A stretch of DNA of 64,000 nt, from positions 6,758,320 to 6,822,319 of the forward strand of contig NZ_AP022871.1 of the NCBI RefSeq assembly GCF_011764565.1, given 5' to 3'. The translations under genes and the position numbers were made by a program. Shown here piece after piece: positions 46,861 through 56,070 of the stretch. Positions within the stretch are counted from its first letter, which is position 1, and the number at the start of each line of letters is the position of its first letter. This stretch comes from Phytohabitans suffuscus. GTDB lineage: Bacteria; Actinomycetota; Actinomycetes; Mycobacteriales; Micromonosporaceae. Under the pieces are notes generated by a model, which saw only the letters and a program-made list of their open reading frames with translations, was not told the origin of the DNA and made no database searches.

Positions 46861-47382
46861 GTGAGACCTCAGGCACTCGACTGGTCGGTGGAGAACTGCA
46901 CGATCGCCCGCGCGATGGGCGTCCTCGGCGAGCGGTGGACGCTGGTGGTGCTGCGCGACGTCTTCGCGGGGATCCGCCGCTTCGACGACATGCGCCAGCG
47001 CACCGGCATCCCGCGGCAGGTCCTGGCCAACCGGCTCGCGATGCTCGTCGACAACGGCGTGCTGCGCCGCGTGCCGTACCGCGAGCCGGGCGCCCGTCCC
47101 CGCCACGAGTACCGGCTGACGGACAAGGGCTTCGACCTGTACCCGGTCCTCGCGGCGGTGGCCGAGTGGGGCAACCGCTACCTCGCCGACGCCGAGGGCC
47201 CGCCGGTGGTGATCGTCCACCGCGACTGCGGCGAGGAGGTACGGACGTCGATGCACTGCGCCGCCGGCCACGATGCCTTGAGGCCCCGCGAGGTCGCAAC
47301 GGCGCCCGGCCCCGGGGCTGTCTCGATCCGGGGCCGGGCGCGGAGCGATCGGCCCGGATTGGGGCGGCGGCCGGGGCCGTAG
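46861..47382 (+). CDS. HxlR-family transcriptional regulator
   Basis: 173 aa from GTG at 46861. Winged-helix domain: CTIARAMGVLGERWTLVVLRDVF, RFDDMRQRTGIPRQVLANRL and LRRVPYREPGARPRHEYRLTDKG, the HxlR pattern with a Cys near residue 12 that can sense oxidants or aldehydes. The last 30 residues are low-complexity and their DNA forms a GC-rich hairpin (47304-47339), probably the terminator inside the gene end. Likely controls the divergent thioesterase gene. Confidence 0.85.
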   Translation: MRPQALDWSVENCTIARAMGVLGERWTLVVLRDVFAGIRRFDDMRQRTGIPRQVLANRLAMLVDNGVLRRVPYREPGARPRHEYRLTDKGFDLYPVLAAVAEWGNRYLADAEGPPVVIVHRDCGEEVRTSMHCAAGHDALRPREVATAPGPGAVSIRGRARSDRPGLGRRPGP

Positions 47383-47454
47383 CGAGCGGAGTGAGCCAGC
47401 CGGTTCAGTCCCGGGGCCGCGACAACAGGGTGCGACCCGGGCGGGGAGCGGGGG

Positions 47455-49250
47455 TTACGGGGTTGTGGAGGTTGCCTGGGTGGGCTGGCCGGAGGTCGGG
47501 TCGGGGCCGCCGGCCGGGCTCTGGTCGGCGGGTGGGCCCGGGTTCGGCGACGACGGGGAGGCCATCGGGGACGGGTCGGGCTCGGCGGACGGGGTGCTCG
47601 GGGAGCAGGACGCGGGCAGCTCGCCGCCGCCGCGCTGGGTGACCGGGGTCGGCGTCAGGACGTCGACCTGGACCCAGACCGGGCCGGCGCCGTGCGGTAC
47701 GGAGGTCGGCACGGCCAGGGTGCCGCCGCCCGGTGCGGCGAAGTCGGCGCTGGCCGTGCCGCTGGAGCCGTCCGACCAGGTCACGCGGTAGGTGACCGTG
47801 GTCGCCGCGGAGACCGTGACGAGCGCGGTCGCCGAGTAGGTGCAGGCCGACGGGTCGACCGCGACGCCCACCGTCAGGCCGGTGACCGCCGGGGCGGGCG
47901 GCGAGGTGGTGCCGGTCTCGCCGCCGCCACCGCCGCTGGGCTCGGTCGCCGGGTTGGTGGCGGGCAGGGTGCCGCCGCCGGGGCGGGTGGTGCCGGAGAC
48001 GGGCTCGGTGACCATGCCGCCGGCGCGGTTGGGGCGGTCCGTGTCCAGTGGGGACAGGGTGCCGCCCTCGGACGGTGGGAGCAGCCCTCCGGGGACGCCG
48101 AGCGCCCGCGCGACGCCCGGTGGGACGGCGGAGGGGTCGGCGCCGGGGGTGCGGGGCGGACCGCGGCGTCGGCGCGTCCGGCCAGGCCGGCGCTGTTCGG
48201 GCCGCCGGCCGCGCTGGCCAGGGTGGCCGCCACGGGCACCAGCAGCGCGGCGCCCGCCGTGAGGATGGTGACCCGCCGCCGGCGCGGCGGGCGGGCGCGG
48301 TGGCCGTCCGGGGCGGCCGGGGGAGCGGCGGTGTCCGGCGGGCCCGCCACGGGCGCGCTGGGCAGGACCGCCACGCTGCGGTGCCCGGTGTAGGCGCGCC
48401 GCGACGTGAGCGGCACGCGGTACACGGTGCGGGTCCGCGGCTGTGCGGCCGCGAGCAGTGCGGCCCGTACGGCGTCCGAGTCCATGCGGTCGTCGACGTC
48501 CTTGGCCAGCAGGCCGTCGATGACCGCGGTGAGCGCCAGGCCCCGCACCGGGCGGGGGTGCGGGTCGCAGACCGTGGCGATGAGGCAGGACATCGCGTCC
48601 TCCCGGGCGAACGGGCCGTAGCCCTCCACCGCGTAGAAGAGCGTCGCGCCCAGCCCGAACAGGTCGGCGGGCACCCCGCCCTCGTCGCCGTGCAGCCGCT
48701 CCGGCGCGACGTAGCCCGGACTGCCCATGACCACCGAGCCGCGCAGCGGGACCGGCGCGCCGGCCACCGTGGCGATCGAGAAGTCGGTGAGCAGCGGGCG
48801 GCCGCCGGCGATCAGCACGTTGGACGGCTTGACGTCCCGGTGCACCACCCCGGCGGCGTGCGCCGCGTCCAGCGCGTCGAGCAGCCCCAACCCCAACCGG
48901 GCGGCCGTCGCGCTGTCGAGCGGACCCTCGTGCGCCACCATCTCGCGCAGGGAACGACCCTCGACCAGCCGCATGACCACCCACGGCTGGTTTCCGTCGT
49001 CCACCGCGTCGTAGATCGCGACAACGTTCGGATGGACGAGGCGGCCGGCGCTCAGCGCCTCCACCATCGCCCTGTACTTGACCTCTTCACGTTCCTCTGG
49101 AGTCATGGGCTGGGTGAAGCGGATCTCTTTGACCGCCACCCAACGGGCGAGGCGCTCGTCGAACGCGCGCCACACCACTCCCATCCCACCAGAGCCCAGC
49201 ACCGAGTCGAGCCGGTACCGTCCCCCAACGACGTGCCCCGACGACGCCAC
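47455..49250 (-). CDS. transmembrane Ser/Thr protein kinase (one apparent frameshift)
   Basis: GTG at 49250 with GGAGG upstream. Hanks-type kinase domain 10-285: GSGGMGVVWRAF, ATP-binding Lys41 in WVAVKEI, HRDVKPSNVLI (Asp139), GSPGYVAPERL. The metal-binding motif is DFS (156-158) instead of DFG. A membrane segment lies near 335-357, then a Pro/Thr/Gly-rich linker and an extracellular Ig-like domain (PSACTYSATALVTVSAATTV ... VTYRVTWSDGSSGTA). The frame breaks in the G-run 48153-48156 (one base short) within the linker; joined length 598 aa. Its external ligand and substrates are unknown. Confidence 0.82.
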
Positions 49251-49360
49251 GCCTGATCCTCCCGTGCTACCGCAGCATGGATACTTCAGCACTTGTAAGA
49301 GAGGCGGGCCATCGCAGATCCGTACGGAGGAGCATCGGCCGATGCTCCGATTACCGTCGT

Positions 49361-50140
49361 TCAGACAGGCTGTTTCTCCTGGTGGCGGCGGTGGTAGGTG
49401 CGGACCAGGTCCTCCACCTGTGCCCGCATGGCGAGAAAGTCGGGCAGTCGTTTAACCGACAGTTCCCGCTCGGCGGGGAGGTTGACGGGAAGATCCGCGG
49501 CCACCCGGCCCGGGTCGCTGGCGAGTACGACGACGCGTTGGCCCAGGAAGACGGCCTCTTCCACGTCGTGGGTGACCATCAGGACGGTGGTGCCGGTGTC
49601 CTGCCACACCCGGCGGATCAGCAGCTGCATGTCCTCCTTGGTCTGCACGTCGAGCGCCCCGAACGGCTCGTCCAGCAGCAGCACCTCGGGCTCGCAGGCC
49701 AGCGCCCGGGCGATCGCCACCCGCTGCCGCTGGCCGCCGGAGAGCTGCTTGGGAAGCGCGTGGCGCAGGGCGGTGAGGCCGGTCTCGGCGAGGTACCAGG
49801 CGACCCGCCGCTCGCGCTCGGCCCGGGGCAGGGGGAGCAGCTCCAGGCCGAAGGCGACGTTGCGTTCGACGGTCCGCCACGGGTAGACCGCGCCCTGCTG
49901 GAAGACCAGCCCCCGGTCCGGGCCGGGGCCGGTGACCGGGACGCCGTCGAGGCGTACCTCGCCGGTGGTGGGGCGGGCCAGGCCGGCGACGAGCGACAGC
50001 AGCGTGGACTTGCCCGAGCCGCTGGCGCCGACCACGCACACGAACTGCCCGTCGGGGACGGACAGGTCGACACCCTCCAGCGCCTTGACCGGGCCGCCGC
50101 GCCGGGGGAACTCCTTGCCGAGGGACGCCAGCTCCAGCAT
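49361..50140 (-). CDS. ABC transporter ATPase, SsuB/TauB type (predicted guanidine importer)
   Basis: 259 aa. Walker A GASGSGKSTLLSLVAG, Q-loop VFQQGAVYPWRTVERN, signature LSGGQRQRVAIARAL, Walker B LLLDEPFGALDVQTK, H-loop VTHDVEEAVFLG. These fit the nitrate/sulfonate/taurine importer group. Start overlaps the permease stop by one base. It is the last gene of the riboswitch-led operon, so guanidine is the inferred substrate rather than a sulfonate. Confidence 0.88.
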   Translation of the reverse strand: MLELASLGKEFPRRGGPVKALEGVDLSVPDGQFVCVVGASGSGKSTLLSLVAGLARPTTGEVRLDGVPVTGPGPDRGLVFQQGAVYPWRTVERNVAFGLELLPLPRAERERRVAWYLAETGLTALRHALPKQLSGGQRQRVAIARALACEPEVLLLDEPFGALDVQTKEDMQLLIRRVWQDTGTTVLMVTHDVEEAVFLGQRVVVLASDPGRVAADLPVNLPAERELSVKRLPDFLAMRAQVEDLVRTYHRRHQEKQPV

Positions 50141-51099
50141 CAGACCCACCTCCCGACCCGGTCGCGGGTGAGGCGCAACAACAGGTCGATGGTCAAACCG
50201 ATAAGGGCGATGACCACGAGTACGGCGAAGATGCGGTCGATCTGGTTGAAGCGCTGCGCCCGCACGATCCGGTAGCCCAGGCCCGACTCGGACGCGATCA
50301 GCTCGGCGACCACCACGAAGCTCCAGGAGGCGGCCGCGTTCACCCGGATCGAGTCGATCATGCCGGGCAGCGCGTACGGGACGATCACCTTGCGCAGCAC
50401 CTCGCCGCGGCGGGCGCCGAGCGTGTACGACACGTCGACGAGGCTGAGCGGCACCTGGCGCACCGCGTCGGCGGTCATCAGCGTGTTGAAGAAGAACGCG
50501 GCCAGGAACAGCAGCGCCACCTTGGACGGCTCGCCCAGCCCCAGCCAGATGATCAGCAGCGGGATGAACGCGCTCGCCGGCAGGTAGCGCAGCAGCCCCA
50601 CCAGCGGCTCCAGCAGCGCCTGACCGGCCGGGAAGCTGCCCATGAGGATGCCCAGCGGCACCGACACGAGCACGGCCAGCCCGAAGCCCTGCAGTACCCG
50701 GGCGACGGTCGCCCAGGCGTCGGTGAGCAGCTGCCCGGAGCGGGCCATCTCGACGCCCGCCGAGACGGCGTCGACGGGGCCGGGCAGGTAGTCCGGCCGG
50801 CCGTCGATCACGATGCTCAGCACCTGCCACCCGACCAGCGGTACGGTCACCGACAGCGCCATCAGCGTCCACCGGGCGCCGCGCGGGACCGGCGTGCGGA
50901 TGCCCCAGAGGCGGCCCGTCGCCCGCACCGGCCGGCGGCGCGGGAGCGAGCGCGGTGGCGCCGGCCCGGCCACGGCGGCGGCCTCCGCCGGCTGGTCCGC
51001 CCGCTCGTGCGGCGCGGAGGGCGGCGGCTCCCCACGCCGCCCGGCGTCGACGGCGGGGCGGCCCAGTCCGGACGCCGCCGCGCCTACCCGCTCGCTCAT
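50140..51099 (-). CDS. ABC transporter permease, SsuC/TauC type (predicted guanidine importer)
   Basis: 319 aa. The first 75 residues are a hydrophilic, Pro/Ala-rich extension not usual for the family. Then six membrane segments with the ATPase-coupling EAA-like loop DVSYTLGARRGEVLRKVIVPYALPG and the conserved LRYLPASAFIPLLIIWLGLGE. ATG at 51099 overlaps the binding-protein stop by 4 bp. Part of the gdmH operon. Confidence 0.88.
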   Translation of the reverse strand: MSERVGAAASGLGRPAVDAGRRGEPPPSAPHERADQPAEAAAVAGPAPPRSLPRRRPVRATGRLWGIRTPVPRGARWTLMALSVTVPLVGWQVLSIVIDGRPDYLPGPVDAVSAGVEMARSGQLLTDAWATVARVLQGFGLAVLVSVPLGILMGSFPAGQALLEPLVGLLRYLPASAFIPLLIIWLGLGEPSKVALLFLAAFFFNTLMTADAVRQVPLSLVDVSYTLGARRGEVLRKVIVPYALPGMIDSIRVNAAASWSFVVVAELIASESGLGYRIVRAQRFNQIDRIFAVLVVIALIGLTIDLLLRLTRDRVGRWV

Positions 51100-52097
51100 G
51101 GTGTGGCCGCTTTGACGAACGTCGGGTCGAGCAGGCCGTCGAGCGGCGGCGCCTCGTCGACGAGCTTGGCGTCGACCAGGAACTTGGCGATCGACCGGGC
51201 CTGGAAGTCGAGGTTGGCCGGCGTCTGGCCGGGTGTGAAGGCGGCGAGGTTCTGCTCGTGCGTGAAGATCGTGGTACCCGCGTCGTAGGTCTTGTAGTCG
51301 GCGTCGCTGACGCCGCCCTTCTTGGCCATGATCGCGATCGCCGCGTCCCGGTTGTCGTTGATCCACGCCACCGTGTCGAACCAGGTGTCGACCATCGCCT
51401 GCACCTCCTTGGGGTGTGCCTTGACGAACTCGGCGTCGAAGACCAGGTGGTCCGGGATCGCGCCGGGGAAGTCGGCGGACGTGGCGATCGCCTTGCTGCC
51501 GGCGAGCCCCAGCGCGGTGGTGGTGAACGGCGCGAACGCGCCGACCGCGTCGACCTGCCCGGCCACGAACGCCGCCGCGGCCGCGTCGGTCAGCAGCGGC
51601 TTGACGGTGACCTCCGCCTCGGACAGGCCGGCCTTCTGCAGCGCGAGCAGCAGCAGGTAGTGGTCGACCGTGCCCTGCTCGACCGCCACCGTCCTGCCCT
51701 TGAGGTCGGCCACGGTGTCGATGCCGGGGCGGGCGATGATCTGGTCGTTGCCGGTCGAGTTGTCGTTGACCAGCACGATCGTCTGCTGCGCGCCGCCGCT
51801 GACCGAGGAGAGCGTGTCGTTGAGCGTCTGGCTGTTGGCGTCGAGGTTGCCGGTGGAGAGCGCGGTGAGGCTGTCGGTGTAGCTGTCGAAGTACGTGAGG
51901 TCGACGGTCACGCCGTTCTTGGCGAACAGCCCCTGCTCCTGCGCGACCTGCCAGGGAAACCAGCCGGGCCAGGCGCTGAAGCCCAGCCGGACGGTGGTGG
52001 GGGCGCCGGCCTCGGCGGCGGCGCCGTCGCCGCCTTCGGAGCAGGCGCCGGCGGACAGCAGTACGAACGCCGCCGCGGCGGCGAGAACTCTTCTCAT
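51096..52097 (-). CDS. ABC transporter substrate-binding lipoprotein, SsuA/TauA/NMT1 type (predicted guanidine importer)
   Basis: 333 aa. Signal with lipobox LSAGAC (Cys near 19). The body is an NMT1/SsuA-like two-lobe binding fold: VRLGFSAWPGWFPWQVAQEQ, LTALSTGNLDANSQTLNDTL, IIARPGIDTVADLKGRTVAV and VKPLLTDAAAAAFVAGQVDA. Proteins of this group bind small anions, sulfonates, pyrimidines or cations, so the fold alone does not give the ligand. ATG overlaps the gdmH stop by 4 bp. Co-transcription under a guanidine riboswitch makes guanidine the best guess. Confidence 0.85.
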   Translation of the reverse strand: MRRVLAAAAAFVLLSAGACSEGGDGAAAEAGAPTTVRLGFSAWPGWFPWQVAQEQGLFAKNGVTVDLTYFDSYTDSLTALSTGNLDANSQTLNDTLSSVSGGAQQTIVLVNDNSTGNDQIIARPGIDTVADLKGRTVAVEQGTVDHYLLLLALQKAGLSEAEVTVKPLLTDAAAAAFVAGQVDAVGAFAPFTTTALGLAGSKAIATSADFPGAIPDHLVFDAEFVKAHPKEVQAMVDTWFDTVAWINDNRDAAIAIMAKKGGVSDADYKTYDAGTTIFTHEQNLAAFTPGQTPANLDFQARSIAKFLVDAKLVDEAPPLDGLLDPTFVKAATP

Positions 52098-53208
52098 GAG
52101 GTGCTCCTCTGGGGAAGGTGGCCGGCCCGCACGAGGCAGCCGAGCGTGTCGCAGATGACGCGGGTGGCGATGAGGGAGGTGATCTCGGCGTTGTCGTACG
52201 GCGGGGAGCATTCGACGACCTCGATGCCGGCCAGCGGGCGCTCGGCGACGAGCTGGATGAACTTGAGCACCTCGCGGGGAGGAAGCCGCCCGGCTCGGGC
52301 CAGCCGGTGCCCGGTACGAACGCGGCGTCGAGGCAGTCGACGTCGAACGAGAGCCACACCGCGTCGGCGCCGTCCCAGGCCACCTCGAGCGCCCTGGCCG
52401 CGGCCGCCTCGATGCCCATCTCGACGCAGTCGGTGACGGTCATGATCGTGGTGCCCCGCTCGCGCCCGACCTTGACGCCGGGGCGGGGTGCCTGCCAGCC
52501 GCCGATGCCGATCTGCACGAGGTTCTTGGGCGGCACGTTGGGGATGTCCGTGGCGTGGAACCACGGCGTGGTGTGCATCCGCTCGTCGAGGTCGGTCTCC
52601 TGGGTGTCGACGTGCCGGTCGAAGTGGATGATGCCCAGGTTGCCGTCGAGGTGCTCGGCCACCCCGCGCACGGTGGGGTAGCCGATCGAGTGGTCGCCGC
52701 CGAGCACCACCGGGAACGCGCCCGAGGCGTAGACGTGACCGACCGCCTTGGAGATCTGGTCGAACGTCTTCTCGATGTTCGCCGGGATGGTGAAGACGTC
52801 GCCGAGGTCCGCGATCGTGATCGACTCGCGCAGGTCGACGCCGAGCTCGAAGGAGTACGGGCCGTACAGCGCGGAGATCTTGCGGATGCCCTGCGGGCCG
52901 AAGCGGGTGCCCGAGCGGTACGTGGTGCCGCCGTCGAAGGGCGCGCCGAGCACCGCCACGTCGTACTCGCCGCAGCGGCGCACGTCCTCCAGGTAGGGCG
53001 CCTTGAGGAACGTGTTGATGCCGGCGAAGTGCGGCAGCTCGCCGCGGCTGAACGTGGGGATGCGACGGTCCACGATGGAGTCCGCGCCGGGCAGGCCGAG
53101 CTCGAGGCCGCGGGCGACCTCCTCGTCCCACTTGGTGGTGGGCAGCTGCGCCTCGCGCTCCACGGCGTAGCGCGCTTCGGGACCGTAGTTGTCGTGCGGG
53201 TGGGCCAC
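52094..53208 (-). CDS. gdmH: guanidine hydrolase, ureohydrolase family (one apparent frameshift)
   Basis: Predicted to hydrolyse guanidine to urea and ammonia with a dinuclear metal site. GTG at 53208 follows GGAGG at 5 nt. The arginase/agmatinase ligands are all present: His173 (GGDHS), Asp197-His199-Asp201 (HFDRHVDTQE) and Asp289/Asp291 (FDVDCLD). The DRHVDTQETDLDER and GTGWPEPGG blocks and an N-terminal extension of about 80 residues resemble, as I recall them, cyanobacterial GdmH (Sll1077) more than arginine or agmatine hydrolases. The frame breaks in the G-run 52276-52279 (one base short, at GGFLPREVLKF); joined length 371 aa. A guanidine-I riboswitch precedes it, strong support for the substrate. 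Confidence 0.88.
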
Positions 53209-53213
53209 GGGCA

Positions 53214-53257
53214 CCTCCGGGAAGAGGAGCCTGGCTGGGAGACGGTACAGCCAGGCT
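53214..53257 (-). promoter_or_regulatory. expression platform and ribosome site of the gdmH riboswitch
   Basis: On the minus strand AGCCTGGCT (53257-53249) and AGCCAGGCT (53236-53228) can form a perfect 9-bp stem. GTCTCCC (53243-53237) in its loop can instead pair with GGGAGAC (53269-53263) at the aptamer 3' end. These are mutually exclusive. CTCC just downstream can pair with the GGAG of the ribosome site (53218-53214). No T-run follows, so translation control is more likely than termination. Confidence 0.6.
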
Positions 53258-53260
53258 TGG

Positions 53261-53402
53261 CTGTCTCCCGGGCTTTTGTCCCGCCGTGGAGCGCGCGCGG
53301 CGCGGCATCGCGACGCGCGCGCCTGCGTCTCTCGGTCCAGCCCCGCCCGCGCGAACGGGCGGCGGAACCCTAGGCGCGCCTCACCGGTGGTGAGTCAGAC
53401 GC
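53261..53402 (-). promoter_or_regulatory. guanidine-I riboswitch (ykkC class)
   Basis: Read on the minus strand, the three conserved ykkC segments appear in order: CTAGGGTTCC (53373-53364), CTGGACCGAGAG (53340-53329) and GGGACAAAAGCCCGGGAGAC (53282-53263). Between them are GC-rich hairpins (CGCCGCCCG with CGGGCGG near 53366-53345; GCGCGCGCG/CGCGCGCGC near 53320-53290). GCGTCT (53402-53397) can pair with AGACGC (53330-53325) as a closing helix. Guanidine-I riboswitches turn on genes for guanidine export, carboxylation or hydrolysis when guanidine is present. The aptamer ends about 50 nt before the gdmH start. Confidence 0.9.
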
Positions 53403-53495
53403 AGTAGAACCGCCGCCCGTTGCCCGTGCTTTGCCCAGTTGTTGCGAGCGTGTGTCTTCACAGATCGCCGACGCCGGTGCCCGCGCGGCGGATCC

Positions 53496-53933
53496 TCAGG
53501 AGGCCACCGCGGGCGCGGGCACGCCGTCGCGGGCGCGCCGGCGGGAGAGCGTCGCGTCGAGCGACCAGCGACCCGGTCCCAGCGCCGCGATCAGCAGGAA
53601 CGACCAGCAGAACAGGGCCGCGGTCTCGCCGCCGTTGTTGAGCGGGAGCAGGCCGTCGGGCTGGTGGACGGTGAAGTACGCGTACGCCATCGAGCCGGAG
53701 CAGATGGTGGCCGCGACGCGGGTGGAGAGTCCGGCCATGACGAGCAGGCCGCCGGCGAGCTGGATCGCGGCCGCCCACCATCCGGGCCAGGTGCCGACCG
53801 GGATCGCCTCGCCGGAGCCGCGGTTGCCGCCGAAGACGTTGAAGATGGACGACGCGCCGTGAACGGCGAACAGCAGGCCGAGCACGAGCCGGAAGAGGGT
53901 GGTGACGAGGTCGGGGATGCGTGCAGGGTTCAT
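53496..53933 (-). CDS. DoxX-family membrane protein
   Basis: 145 aa from ATG at 53933 (MNPARIPDLVTTLFRLVLG), with CAGGAG upstream. Four membrane segments; LFAVHGASSIFNVFGG, GWWAAAIQLAGGLLVMAGL and the C-terminal LLPLNNGGETAALFCWSFLLI are typical DoxX blocks. Members take part in redox homeostasis at the membrane or are uncharacterised. It lies between ureD and the riboswitch on the same strand and may be the end of the urease transcript; no functional link is evident. Confidence 0.82.
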   Translation of the reverse strand: MNPARIPDLVTTLFRLVLGLLFAVHGASSIFNVFGGNRGSGEAIPVGTWPGWWAAAIQLAGGLLVMAGLSTRVAATICSGSMAYAYFTVHQPDGLLPLNNGGETAALFCWSFLLIAALGPGRWSLDATLSRRRARDGVPAPAVAS

Positions 53934-54000
53934 ACGGAGAGCTCCTGTAGAGACTGGTCCCCACGGCCAGGAGATCCTAACCCGACACATCCACGAATGT

Positions 54001-54804
54001 CTATGCGAGGGTGGCTTGGGTGAACGCGCGGTCGAGGGCCGCGCGTACCTCGCGCAGGTCACCGCCCACGGCCGAGGCCAGCGCCGCGGGACCGCCGGCG
54101 AGCGGCATCAGCGCCGCGCCGGGCCCGAGGACCGCCGCCTCCGGCGGCTTTTCCGTCCACTGAGGATCCACCACCAGCAGCGTGCCGGTGGCGCGGCCAC
54201 CGCCCAGCACCGCGGCCCCGGCCCATCCGGCGGCGCGCGGTCCGACCGCGAGCTCCTGGCGCATGAGGGTACGCCCGGCGAGGCGGACGGTGCTGTGCAG
54301 CGACGCGTCTCCGGGGTCCTCTCCGTGGCGCCCGCACACGACCTCCTCCCGCCAGGTGAGGGAGGCGTCACTCTCCAGGTCCACAAGGGAGCTGGAGACG
54401 TGGTCACAGCCCCTGGCGGCGATGAGCGGCTCGGGCAGCCACCGCAGCGAGCCACCGGCCGCCACCGTGGCGTGGACGTCCAGGGTGGAGTGTGTGCCGG
54501 CTCGCTCCGCCCGCCGCGGCCCCGGCAGGGCGAGCGAGGCCGCGACGGTACGGACGCACAGCCGGGCGCCGGGACCCACGGTCACCTCGACGCGCAGCCG
54601 GTCGCCGCCGAGCGGACCGGCGGCCCCGCCGACCAGGTGCACCTCGACCTCGCCGGCGCCCGCTGCACTTCCTCGGGCCAGAGGGCCGGCCGCCGGACCC
54701 CGGTGACCGGTGCGGCGTACCAGAAGGGGTGGCTCCGAGCGGAGGGTGACCAGCCGCGTGCGCCCGGCCTCCGCGACCGCGGTGATCCGGGCGGTGGCCT
54801 TCAT
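54001..54804 (-). CDS. ureD: urease accessory protein UreD
   Basis: 267 aa. Weakly conserved family recognised by [54 protein letters not shown] and position next to ureG. UreD scaffolds the UreF-UreG complex and helps deliver nickel to apo-urease. ATG at 54804 overlaps the ureG stop by 4 bp. Confidence 0.88.
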   Translation of the reverse strand: MKATARITAVAEAGRTRLVTLRSEPPLLVRRTGHRGPAAGPLARGSAAGAGEVEVHLVGGAAGPLGGDRLRVEVTVGPGARLCVRTVAASLALPGPRRAERAGTHSTLDVHATVAAGGSLRWLPEPLIAARGCDHVSSSLVDLESDASLTWREEVVCGRHGEDPGDASLHSTVRLAGRTLMRQELAVGPRAAGWAGAAVLGGGRATGTLLVVDPQWTEKPPEAAVLGPGAALMPLAGGPAALASAVGGDLREVRAALDRAFTQATLA

Positions 54805-55454
54805 CCCTTGACGAGGCCGCGCACCCAGTCGGCGACCGGTGTCGCGGCGGGGTCCTGCACCAGGGAGAGGAACACGGTCGGCAGGTCGCCGCGGCGGGCG
54901 GCCGCGTCGCGGGCCATGACGGACAGGTCGGCGCCGACCAGCGGGGCCAGGTCGGTCTTGTTGACGACCAGCAGGTCGGCGGTGGTGACGCCGGGGCCGC
55001 CCTTGCGCGGCACCTTGTCGCCGCCGGCCACGTCGACCACGAAGATCTGATAGTCGACCAGACCCTTGCTGAACGTGGCGGTCAGGTTGTCGCCGCCGCT
55101 CTCGACCAGCACGAGGTCGAGCGGGCCGAGGTCGGCCTCCAGGTCCTCGCAGGCGTCGAGGTTGGCCGAGATGTCGTCGCGGATCGCGGTGTGCGGGCAG
55201 CAGCCGGTCTCCACCGCGCGGATCCGGTCGGCCGGCAGCACCCCGTTGCGGAGCAGGAAGTCGGCGTCCTCGGTCGTGTAGATGTCGTTGGTGACGACCG
55301 CGAGCCGCAGGTCGGCGGCGAGCGCGCGGCACAGCGCGGCCACCAGCGCCGTCTTGCCCGAGCCGACCGGCCCGCCGATGCCGATGCGCAGCGCCCGCGC
55401 TCCGGCCACCAGCGGGGCGTGCGGGTCGGGATGGGTGTGGGCTTCAGGATGCAA
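54801..55454 (-). CDS. ureG: urease accessory GTPase UreG
   Basis: 217 aa. P-loop [17 protein letters not shown], switch region [10 protein letters not shown], nickel-binding CPH in [30 protein letters not shown] and the G4 motif NKTDLAP. A His-rich start ([11 protein letters not shown]) may bind nickel, which matters as no UreE gene is present. No ATG or GTG is available at the 5' end; TTG at 55454, 9 nt after GGGAGG and overlapping the ureF end, is the best start. Confidence 0.93.
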   Translation of the reverse strand: MHPEAHTHPDPHAPLVAGARALRIGIGGPVGSGKTALVAALCRALAADLRLAVVTNDIYTTEDADFLLRNGVLPADRIRAVETGCCPHTAIRDDISANLDACEDLEADLGPLDLVLVESGGDNLTATFSKGLVDYQIFVVDVAGGDKVPRKGGPGVTTADLLVVNKTDLAPLVGADLSVMARDAAARRGDLPTVFLSLVQDPAATPVADWVRGLVKG

Positions 55455-56070
55455 AGAGACGCACCTCCCAGGTCGCGTGTGCTTCGGCCCCGATGTCCAG
55501 CAGCGGTGCGGAACAGGCGGGCAGATCGTCCATCGTGGTGGCTCGCGCCGCGACGCTGTCGCAGTCGGCCGCGAGCCGGGCGACGAGCGCGTGCGTGGCG
55601 TACGGGTCGAGGCCCAGCAGGCGCACGGCGGCGCTGGCCGGGCCGGTGACCGTGCCGTACGCCGCGGTGAGCGCGGCCTCGGCCGGGGTGAGCCCCGCGG
55701 CCGCCGCCACCACGCCGAGCGCGACCGGGTGGTGCAGCTCGCGCTCCACTGTGGAGAGCGTCCACAGTGCACGGCCGGTGCGCAGCAGCGCCCGCCCCTG
55801 GGCCCTGGACGCCTTGCGCAGCGCGGGAGACGGGGTGCGCGCGTCGAGCTCCGCTTCGAGCCGGCCGAGGTCGTCGCCGCGGCACGCCGCCGCCGCGAAG
55901 GCCGCGCTCACCAGGCCCGCCGTCGCGAGGCGGCCGCGCAGGAAGCCGGCGAGGCCGTCCAGGTCGCGCACCCGCCCGGCGGTGACGGCCGCCTCCAGCC
56001 CGCCCGAGTGCGCGTGCCCGCCGGCCGGGAACCGCCCGTCGGCGAGCAGCAGCAGGGTCGTGTCGGGCAT
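55444..56070 (-). CDS. ureF: urease accessory protein UreF
   Basis: 208 aa all-helical protein. [23 protein letters not shown] is the UreF N-terminal signature and [21 protein letters not shown] the later one. UreF acts as a GTPase-activating partner of UreG on the UreD-urease complex. ATG overlaps the ureC stop by one base; it overlaps ureG by 11 bp. Confidence 0.92.
   Translation of the reverse strand: MPDTTLLLLADGRFPAGGHAHSGGLEAAVTAGRVRDLDGLAGFLRGRLATAGLVSAAFAAAACRGDDLGRLEAELDARTPSPALRKASRAQGRALLRTGRALWTLSTVERELHHPVALGVVAAAAGLTPAEAALTAAYGTVTGPASAAVRLLGLDPYATHALVARLAADCDSVAARATTMDDLPACSAPLLDIGAEAHATWEVRLFAS

Noticed and set aside
52094-53208. Agmatinase as the product name
   Set aside because: The riboswitch and GdmH-like blocks favour guanidine; agmatine remains possible only if both lines fail.
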